From: Deltaproteobacteria bacterium
GTDB taxonomy: Bacteria > Myxococcota > UBA727 > VGSZ01
NCBI GenBank assembly: GCA_016177705.1
Contig: JACOUT010000002.1
Coordinates: 463,604-527,603 of the forward strand
Length of the DNA: 64,000 nt
Reading direction: 5' to 3'
Shown: positions 58,737 through 64,000 of the stretch, piece by piece
Layout: every line of letters begins with the position of its first letter
How positions within the stretch are numbered: position 1 is the first letter of the stretch
The notes under the pieces: model-generated
Seen by the model: the letters and a program-made list of their open reading frames with translations, nothing else
Told to the model about the DNA's origin: nothing
Databases searched by the model: none
Made by a program: the position numbers and the translations under genes

Positions 58737-59954
58737 TTACTGCGCCAGCACGCGCGCGGACCCGTACCCCTTCTTCTCGAGCGCGCCGACGATGTCGCGC
58801 ACGTGCTCGTGCCCGCGCGTCTCGACCACCACCTGCACGACGACGGTGCCGAAGGTGCCGCGCGCGAAGGCGCGCTCGTGCTGCACCTCGACGACGTTGC
58901 CTCGCTGGCGCGCCACCTCGCCGAGCATCTCGGCCAGGCCACCTGGCCGATCGGGGATGGTGACCTCGAGGCGCCCGAGCCGGCCAGACTCGACCAGGCC
59001 GCGCTCGATGATGCGCGACAGCACGCTGACGTCGATGTTGCCGCCGCACACCAGCGCCACCACGCGCTTGCCGGCGAGCCCGCTCACCTTGTCCGCCAAC
59101 AGCGCCGCCACGCCGGCCGCACCCGCACCCTCGGCCACGGTCTTCTGCTGCTCGAGCAGGTGCAGGATGGCGCGCGCGATGTCCTCGTCTTCCACCAGCA
59201 CGATGTCGTCGACGTAGCGCTGCACCAGTGGCACGCAGCGCTCACCGGCTTTGCGCAGCGCGATTCCCTCGGCGAGCGTGCGCGTCGGCGGCAGCTTGAC
59301 CGGCTTGCCCGCCTCGAGCGCCGCCTTCATCGACGGCAGCGAGGCGACCTGCACGCCAACGACGCGAACGCCGGGCACCAGCGTCTTGAGCGCGAGCGCG
59401 GTGCCCGAGATCAGGCCGCCGCCACCCACCGGCACTACCAGCACGTCGACGTCCGGCACCTGGGCCGCGATCTCGAGGCCGACGGTGCCCTGCCCCGCGA
59501 TAATGGCGTCGTCGTCGTAGGCGTGCACGTAGAGCGCGCCGCGCTCGCGCTCGATGCGCAGCGCCTCCTCGTAGGCGTCGTCGTAGTTCTCGCCGGCCAG
59601 CACCACCTCGGCGCCGAACGCCTGCGTGCGCGCCACTTTGATGAGCGGCGTGCCCACGGGCATGACGATGGTGGCGGCGATGCCGAGCCGCGCGGCGTGG
59701 TATGCGACGCCCTGCGCGTGGTTGCCCGCCGAGGCGCACACCACGCCGCGCGCGCGCTCGGCGGTGCCGAGCTTTTCGAGCTTGTTGCCGGCGCCGCGCG
59801 CCTTGAACGAGCCCGTCACTTGTAGGTTCTCGAGCTTGAGGATGACGCGCGCACCCGTGTGCGTCGACAGCGCCTCGGCGGCGTCGCACGGTGTGGTGCG
59901 TACGCTGCCGGCCAGGCGCGCGCGCGCGTCCTCGATGTCGGAGAATTCGACCAT
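58737..59954 (-). CDS. ilvA: threonine ammonia-lyase (dehydratase) with ACT domain
   Basis: 405 residues from ATG 59954, GAGGAG just upstream. Fold-type II PLP enzyme: KLENLQVTGSFKARGAGNKL with the PLP lysine near residue 51, SAGNHAQGVAYHA, VPVGGGGLISGTALAL and VCGGNIDVS. A C-terminal ACT-type domain (about 330-405: LGRLEVTIPDRPGGLAEML) gives allosteric control. It deaminates threonine (or serine) to 2-oxobutanoate for isoleucine synthesis or catabolism. The single ACT domain and length of about 400 fit the catabolic/TdcB-like or short IlvA type. Divergent from the Nuo-like operon. Confidence 0.93.
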   Translation of the reverse strand: MVEFSDIEDARARLAGSVRTTPCDAAEALSTHTGARVILKLENLQVTGSFKARGAGNKLEKLGTAERARGVVCASAGNHAQGVAYHAARLGIAATIVMPVGTPLIKVARTQAFGAEVVLAGENYDDAYEEALRIERERGALYVHAYDDDAIIAGQGTVGLEIAAQVPDVDVLVVPVGGGGLISGTALALKTLVPGVRVVGVQVASLPSMKAALEAGKPVKLPPTRTLAEGIALRKAGERCVPLVQRYVDDIVLVEDEDIARAILHLLEQQKTVAEGAGAAGVAALLADKVSGLAGKRVVALVCGGNIDVSVLSRIIERGLVESGRLGRLEVTIPDRPGGLAEMLGEVARQRGNVVEVQHERAFARGTFGTVVVQVVVETRGHEHVRDIVGALEKKGYGSARVLAQ

Positions 59955-60047
59955 GCTCCTCGCTTGGCATGCCGCGGAAGGCAGGCCAAGCGAGCCCGGC
60001 GCCCCCCCGGGCCTTTCCCTCGCCCCGGCGCCGCGCTACCGCGCGGC

Positions 60048-60446
60048 ATGACCGCTGCGCTCGCCGCCGTCGTCACCGTGGCGCTGCTCGTCGTCGTCGC
60101 TGCGACGCTGGCGGCGCTGTTGCACCGCGCGCTTCGTCCCACCGAGATGACCGCGCGCTCGGCCACCGCGCTGCGCGCGCTCGAGCCCGGCGGCGGCCGC
60201 CAGCGCTTCCCGGTGCGCACCTTCGAGGTGGTCGCGCTCGCCGCCACCACCTCGGCGGCGCTCGCCGTGCTGTTCTGCGTGGTGGCGGTGCCGCGCGGCG
60301 GCCAGGCGCTCGGCTGGGCCGCCGGCGGCGCCATCGTGGTCGCGATCTGGTGGGCGTGGCGACGTGGCACGCTGCGCACCGTCGAGGCCGAAGCGCGGCC
60401 GGCGCCGGCCGGCTCGGAGCACGCGAGCGGGGCGCCCGATGGCTGA
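60048..60446 (+). CDS. NuoA-like small membrane protein, divergent
   Basis: 132 residues from ATG 60048. Helices at about 4-26, 64-83 and 89-106. The middle reads RALEPGGGRQRFPVRTFEVVAL, which resembles the NuoA segment (ESG..P.G..R.RF.VRFF..A) before helix 2. The acidic residues of NuoA (the Phe-Asp-x-Glu pair in helix 2) are missing. Alone this would be an unassigned membrane protein; the call depends on overlap with NuoB-, C- and D-like genes in order. Its TGA overlaps the next start by 8 bases. The first gene of a five-gene operon. Confidence 0.6.
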   Translation: MTAALAAVVTVALLVVVAATLAALLHRALRPTEMTARSATALRALEPGGGRQRFPVRTFEVVALAATTSAALAVLFCVVAVPRGGQALGWAAGGAIVVAIWWAWRRGTLRTVEAEARPAPAGSEHASGAPDG

Positions 60447-60876
60447 CAACTTCGTCGCCTCGCTGTTGGCACCGCTCTCGCGCTGGGCGCGGCGCCGGAG
60501 CCGCGTCGGCATCGCGGTGGTCGGCGCCTTACCGGGGCTCGACGCCGCGCCCTGGGCGGTGCCGCGCCACCTGCCGCTCGGCCAGCCCACCGACGCCACC
60601 GCGCCGCGCCAGGCGGACCTCTTGGTCGTGGTCGGGCGCATCAGCCACAAGCTGTCGCCCTTCCTGGTGCGCACCCACGCCGCAATGGCGCAGCCGTCGA
60701 CCGTGCTCGTGATCGACCTCGAGCCCGCCGCCACCGCCGGCCTCTACCCGACCGTGACCGACGTCGCGCGCATCCTGCCGGTCGACGCGGTGGTGCGAAG
60801 CCCGGCGCCGAGCGCGGCGCTGTTGGCGCGCGCGTTAGCGGCGCTCGACGAGCGCCTACCCGGGGTGGCGCGGTGA
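60439..60876 (+). CDS. NuoB-like protein without any cysteine
   Basis: 145 residues from ATG 60439. Alignable with complex I NuoB: QADLLVVVGRISHKLSPFLVRTHAAM matches DVLIVAGRVTNKMAPVLRRL, then TVLVIDLEP for the usual WVISMGVCA, GLYPTVTDVARILPVDAVV for YYPVYSVVQGVDRIVPVDVYV, and RSPAPSAALLARALAAL for PGCPPRPEALLYGIM. The four cysteines binding cluster N2 (CC, C, C) are all absent, and the protein has no cysteine at all. It cannot carry the terminal iron-sulfur cluster of the complex I electron path. The reading frame is intact and overlaps its neighbours, so it is not a decaying gene. Confidence 0.75.
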   Translation: MADNFVASLLAPLSRWARRRSRVGIAVVGALPGLDAAPWAVPRHLPLGQPTDATAPRQADLLVVVGRISHKLSPFLVRTHAAMAQPSTVLVIDLEPAATAGLYPTVTDVARILPVDAVVRSPAPSAALLARALAALDERLPGVAR

Positions 60877-61415
60877 CCCGCGAGCACGCGCACGGCCGCT
60901 CGGGCCACCTGGTGCGCCTGGTGAAAAACCGCCTCGGCGCCCACGTGTGCACGAGTGCCACCGCGCTGCCCACGGGCGACACCTTCGAGGTCGAGCGCGA
61001 GCGCCTGCTCGAGCTGCTCGGCTTCCTGAAGCGCGACCCCGACGCGGACTTGTCGCTGCTCGTCGACGTCACCGCGATCGATCGCATGCCGCGCGAGCCG
61101 CGCTTCGAGGTGCGCTGGCAGCTCCGCAGCGCGCGCCTCGGCTACCGCGCGCACCTGATCGCCCACCTGGACGAGGACGACGCGGTCATCCCGTCGCTGG
61201 TGCAGCTCTACGCCGGCGCCGAGTCGCTCGAGCGCGAGCTGTACGAGATGTTCGGCATCTACCCGGACGGCCACCCCCACCTGCGACCGTGGCTCTTGTA
61301 CCAAGACCTGGTTGGGCACCCCCTGCGGCGCGACTACCGCGCCGGCAAGCAGCAGCCGCTGGTGCCGCCGCTGCAAGACGCCAAGCCGCCGCTGGTGCTC
61401 GAGGAGGCCACGTGA
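60873..61415 (+). CDS. NuoC-like subunit (30 kDa complex I family)
   Basis: 180 residues from GTG overlapping the nuoB-like stop (GTGA). The family signature is complete: LERELYEMFGIYPDGHPHLRPWLL followed by GHPLRRDYRAG. The N-terminal half matches as LLVDVTAIDRMPREPRFEVRW. In complex I this protein caps the hydrophilic arm between NuoB and NuoD and has no cofactor. Its good conservation compared with the NuoA- and NuoB-like proteins shows that a stable NuoB-C-D assembly is probably still made. Confidence 0.85.
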   Translation: MTREHAHGRSGHLVRLVKNRLGAHVCTSATALPTGDTFEVERERLLELLGFLKRDPDADLSLLVDVTAIDRMPREPRFEVRWQLRSARLGYRAHLIAHLDEDDAVIPSLVQLYAGAESLERELYEMFGIYPDGHPHLRPWLLYQDLVGHPLRRDYRAGKQQPLVPPLQDAKPPLVLEEAT

Positions 61416-62695
61416 GGCACATGCTCGACGTCCTGCCCGGCGCCGTGCTGCCGGACCCGGTGGCCGAGAGCGCCGATCCGGGCGCGCCGCTGGCGCCGCC
61501 CGACGACGATGACCTGCTGCGGCCACGCATCGAGGAGGAGCTGTTTCGCGTCGGCGCGCGCGGTTCGTTGGTGGGCGCGCAGCCGACCGCGCTGGCCAAG
61601 CACCTGGTGTGGACCTTCGGCCCGGTGCACCGCGCCCTGCCCTTTCCGCTGCAGCTTCGCGTCGAGCTCGACGGCGGCCGCTTGGTCACGGTCGACCCGG
61701 AGGTCGGCTTCCTTCACCAGGGGCTCGAGAAGGCACTCGAGCAGGTGAGCTTCCGCGCCGGTTTCGAGGTGATCGCGCGCGCCTCGCCGCTCTCGCCCGT
61801 CGGGTATCAGCTCTGTTGGGCGCTGGCCGTCGAGCGCCTGTGCGGCGTCGCCGAGCGGGTGCCCAAGCGCGCGCAGCTCTGGCGCGTCGCCGTGCTCGAG
61901 CTCGCGCGCGTCGCCGACCACCTGGCGGTGCTCGCGCAGCCCGCGCTCGCGCCCGCCTCAGCGCGGCTGCGCCGCGCGCTGGCCGAGGTGGCGCGCGACG
62001 CACGCGGGCTGGTCGACGGCCTGGCGAGGAGCGGCGCCTTCGCGGGCATCGGCGGCTTGGCGCGGCCGCTGCACGACGACGAGGCGACGCGCATCGCGCG
62101 CGCGCTGCCGCGCGTGCTCGAGGTGGTGCGCGGCGTGCAGAACGCGCTGACCGAGAGCGCGGCGCTCGACGCGCACCTCGAGGGTCTCGGCCGCATCACC
62201 CGCCAGGAGGCGCTGTCGTTGTCGCTCACGGGACCGGCGCTGCGCGCCACCGGCGTGGCCGACGACCTGCGCAAGAGCGAGCCGGTCTTCGCCTACGACG
62301 ACCTCCCCGTCGAGGCAGCGGTGGCGCACGGCGGCTGCGCGCGCTGTCGCGGGCGCGTGCGCCTGGAGGAGATCCTGTTCGGCGGCGACGTGGCGTTGCG
62401 CGCGCTCGATCGCCTGTCGAGCGCGCCGCCGGAGATCGCCCTCGACGACGGCGCGCTCAAGGAGCCATTGGCGACGCCGGCCGGCGTCGCCGCGGCGTCG
62501 CTCGAGCTGGCGTCCGGCGAGCTGTCGGTCATCGTCGTGTCCGATGGCACCGACAAGCCGCGACGCGCGCGCGTGCGCGGACCGTCCTCCGCGTTGGCGG
62601 CGGCGTTGCCCGAGATCCTGGTCGGTGACCGCATCGACGACGTCATCCCGGTGTTGCAGGGCCTCGGCCTCACCGGCACCGAGGTGGACCGATGA
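61412..62695 (+). CDS. NuoD-like subunit (49 kDa complex I family) with altered quinone site
   Basis: 427 residues from GTG 61412 (GAGGAGG 4 bases upstream), which overlaps the nuoC-like stop; ATG 61421 is an alternative. Matches to NuoD: WTFGPVHRALPF (usual GPQHP..HG), VDPEVGFLHQGLEK (HIGYLHRGxEK), VGYQLCWALAVERL, LTGPALRATGVADDLRKSEP, and RCRGRVRLEEI. Hand alignment to Thermus Nqo4 places Pro at both quinone-binding positions His38 and Tyr87. No N- or C-terminal CxxC pairs of NiFe hydrogenases are present, so it is not a hydrogenase large subunit. A novel CARC pair sits in the segment before RLEEI. Confidence 0.83.
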   Translation: MRHMLDVLPGAVLPDPVAESADPGAPLAPPDDDDLLRPRIEEELFRVGARGSLVGAQPTALAKHLVWTFGPVHRALPFPLQLRVELDGGRLVTVDPEVGFLHQGLEKALEQVSFRAGFEVIARASPLSPVGYQLCWALAVERLCGVAERVPKRAQLWRVAVLELARVADHLAVLAQPALAPASARLRRALAEVARDARGLVDGLARSGAFAGIGGLARPLHDDEATRIARALPRVLEVVRGVQNALTESAALDAHLEGLGRITRQEALSLSLTGPALRATGVADDLRKSEPVFAYDDLPVEAAVAHGGCARCRGRVRLEEILFGGDVALRALDRLSSAPPEIALDDGALKEPLATPAGVAAASLELASGELSVIVVSDGTDKPRRARVRGPSSALAAALPEILVGDRIDDVIPVLQGLGLTGTEVDR

Positions 62696-64000
62696 TCGGC
62701 GCCGCGCTTGCCCTGGTGGCCTTCGCCGCCGGACTGCCGGATGGTGGCTTGGCCGACGGTGGCGTGGCCGACCGTGGCCGGGCCGACGGCGGTGTGCACG
62801 TCGTCGACGGCGGCCTCGCCGCGGTGGCGCCCGACGCCCACAGCACGGCCGACGCCGGCACCATGGCCGACGCCAGCGCCACGCCCGACGCCGGCGCGGC
62901 GCTCGCCACCGGCGCGCCCGCCGCGACGCCCGCGCCCGTCGCCGCAGCCGTCGCCGCGCGCGTCAAGGAGCGCGACTCGCCGCTCGCCTTCCGCGTCGCC
63001 TATGCCGGCAAGGACGCGCGACGGCGCGCGCTCGAGGCCGGCGATGCGCTCGAGGCCGCGCTGAGCGAGGTGCCCGCCGACGGCGTGGCGCCGCTCGAGA
63101 TCGTGCTCAACGGCGAGGTCGCGCTGGTGCGCGTGTGCGGCCGCGCGGTGGCCACGCTGACCCCGGCCGACGCCGCCGCCGAGGGCGCCCCCGACCTTGC
63201 CCACTACACCGAGGAGCTGGAGGGCAGGCTGCTGCCGTTCGTGCAGGCCGAGCTGCGGCGCTCGTCGGCGCAGTCGATCGCGCTCAGCGTCTTTCTGTTC
63301 GTCGCGTTCGGGCTGCTCGGCGTGCTCACGCTGCGCGCGGCGCGCAAGGCGTTCGATCGATTGGAGGGCATGGTCGAGCAGCGCCGTGGCGCGCTGCAGC
63401 CGCTCACGCTGCTGTCGATCCCGCTGATCTCGGGCGAGACGCTGCGCGGCGCGCTGCTGGTCGGCCTCTTCATCGGCCGCATCCTCGGCTACCTGGTGGT
63501 CACCGCCGTGGCGCTCGGCGCCGCGCTCAGCCAGTTCGAGGTCACGCGCCCGTGGCTCGGCACCATCGCCACGGCGCTGCTGCGGCCGTTGGTCGCGGGC
63601 GTCGACGCGGGTGCGCGCGCGGTGCCGGGCTTGCTCCTGGCCACGCTGCTGGTCGTGCTCACCGCCGCCGGTCTGCGCTTCGCGCGTCTGTGGCTCGACA
63701 GCGTCGCACAGGGCCGCGTCGAGGCGCGCATGGTGCGCCCGGTGCGCGTGCCGGCCACGCGCGTCGTCGTCACCGCGGCGGCGCTGTTGGTGGTGGCGCC
63801 GCTCGTCGTCGCGGCCGCGTTCGGCCGCTTCGGCACGCCGCTCGAGACGCTGGCGGTGGCGGGCGGCGCCGCCGTGCTGCTCGCCTTCGTGCCGGTGCTG
63901 GCCAGCGCCGCCGTGGGCGTGGTGGTGCTGTGGCGCGGCGCGCTCAAGCCGGGCGACTGGATCGAGGTTGGCGATCGCCACGGCGAGATCGCGTCCTTGT
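62692..64000 (+). CDS. MscS-type mechanosensitive channel, 3'-truncated by window end
   Basis: The frame is open to the window edge (436 codons). ATG overlaps the nuoD-like stop (ATGA). After a signal-like stretch (IGAALALVAFAAGL) comes an Ala/Asp/Gly-rich low-complexity region (about 15-85, with repeated ADGG) and an extracytoplasmic domain (about 90-190). Five hydrophobic helices follow (SIALSVFLFVAFGLLGVL; LVGLFIGRILGYLVV; GLLLATLLVVLTAAGL; VVVTAAALLVVAPLVV; a Gly/Ala-rich last helix AVAGGAAVLLAFVPVLASAA). The last helix and the start of the beta domain, ALKPGDWIEVGDRHGEI, are typical of MscS. Translational coupling to the Nuo-like genes suggests a joint function at the membrane. Confidence 0.82.
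   Translation, partial: MIGAALALVAFAAGLPDGGLADGGVADRGRADGGVHVVDGGLAAVAPDAHSTADAGTMADASATPDAGAALATGAPAATPAPVAAAVAARVKERDSPLAFRVAYAGKDARRRALEAGDALEAALSEVPADGVAPLEIVLNGEVALVRVCGRAVATLTPADAAAEGAPDLAHYTEELEGRLLPFVQAELRRSSAQSIALSVFLFVAFGLLGVLTLRAARKAFDRLEGMVEQRRGALQPLTLLSIPLISGETLRGALLVGLFIGRILGYLVVTAVALGAALSQFEVTRPWLGTIATALLRPLVAGVDAGARAVPGLLLATLLVVLTAAGLRFARLWLDSVAQGRVEARMVRPVRVPATRVVVTAAALLVVAPLVVAAAFGRFGTPLETLAVAGGAAVLLAFVPVLASAAVGVVVLWRGALKPGDWIEVGDRHGEIASL

Noticed and set aside
60048..62695. Group 4 NiFe hydrogenase or formate hydrogenlyase
   Set aside because: The NuoD-like protein lacks both CxxC pairs for nickel and the NuoB-like protein has no cysteine.

Overview
This window is GC-rich throughout (I estimate about 70% by eye), densely packed and gene-dense on both strands. 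Genes often overlap by the four bases GTGA or ATGA. The gene content points to a member of the Myxococcota or a related deltaproteobacterial lineage: three Hanks-type Ser/Thr kinases with TPR or PEGA tails, an ECF sigma factor paired with a kinase, a hybrid histidine kinase, many lipoproteins, and a lipoprotein with a Gly-Glu repeat linker. I saw no rRNA, tRNA, CRISPR array, insertion sequence or prophage gene. No gap between genes exceeds about 215 bases.

The strongest theme is anaerobic degradation of aromatics. The window opens inside the gene for the molybdenum subunit of a 4-hydroxybenzoyl-CoA reductase (1-1282). Its FAD/[4Fe-4S] subunit lies 7.7 kb away (8991-9977), past a sigma/kinase pair, mmsA and a c-heme sensor/kinase pair. 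A compact minus-strand operon (52159 down to 41741) encodes 6-hydroxycyclohexene-carbonyl-CoA dehydrogenase, ring hydrolase, dienoyl-CoA hydratase, a TetR regulator, the four subunits of an ATP-dependent class I benzoyl-CoA reductase (bcrC-B-A-D), glutaryl-CoA dehydrogenase and a hemerythrin. Together these cover 4-hydroxybenzoyl-CoA to benzoyl-CoA, then dearomatisation, ring hydration, oxidation and cleavage, and later glutaryl-CoA to crotonyl-CoA. Aryl-CoA ligase, ferredoxin and its reductase, and beta-oxidation of 3-hydroxypimelyl-CoA are not in the window. A palindromic operator beside a TTGACA box upstream of had is the likely TetR site.

Layout. 1-4.4 kb: hcrA end, small secreted protein, sigma factor, kinase. 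4.4-8.9 kb: mmsA, c-heme HAMP sensor, kinase, small membrane protein. 9-18.5 kb: hcrB, polysaccharide deacetylase, an NtrC-like regulator lacking GAFTGA, a lipoprotein, a hybrid histidine kinase, a beta-propeller protein, an aldehyde dehydrogenase. 18.5-25.5 kb: esterase, TPR-like protein, PEGA kinase, large lipoprotein. 25.6-30.7 kb: methylmalonyl-CoA mutase, MeaB, an unknown secreted protein, a PfkB kinase. 30.7-41.6 kb: envelope and carbohydrate genes (HAD phosphatase, nucleotidyltransferase-kinase fusion, anchored GH1, MGDG-synthase-like glycosyltransferase, GPH transporter, GH32 lipoprotein, GT4/phosphoesterase fused frame). 41.7-52.2 kb: benzoyl-CoA operon. 52.3-60 kb: GH31, TPR protein, heme-linked diguanylate cyclase, DsbA-like lipoprotein, threonine dehydratase. 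60-64 kb: a five-gene overlapping operon of NuoA, B, C and D homologues followed by an MscS-type channel that runs off the window.

The most unusual item is that last operon. The NuoB homologue has no cysteine, so it cannot bind cluster N2. The NuoD homologue seems to have lost both quinone head-group residues, and no other complex I gene is adjacent. It looks like a complex I-derived module that has given up redox chemistry. All identifications come from reading the sequence; no database search was run.
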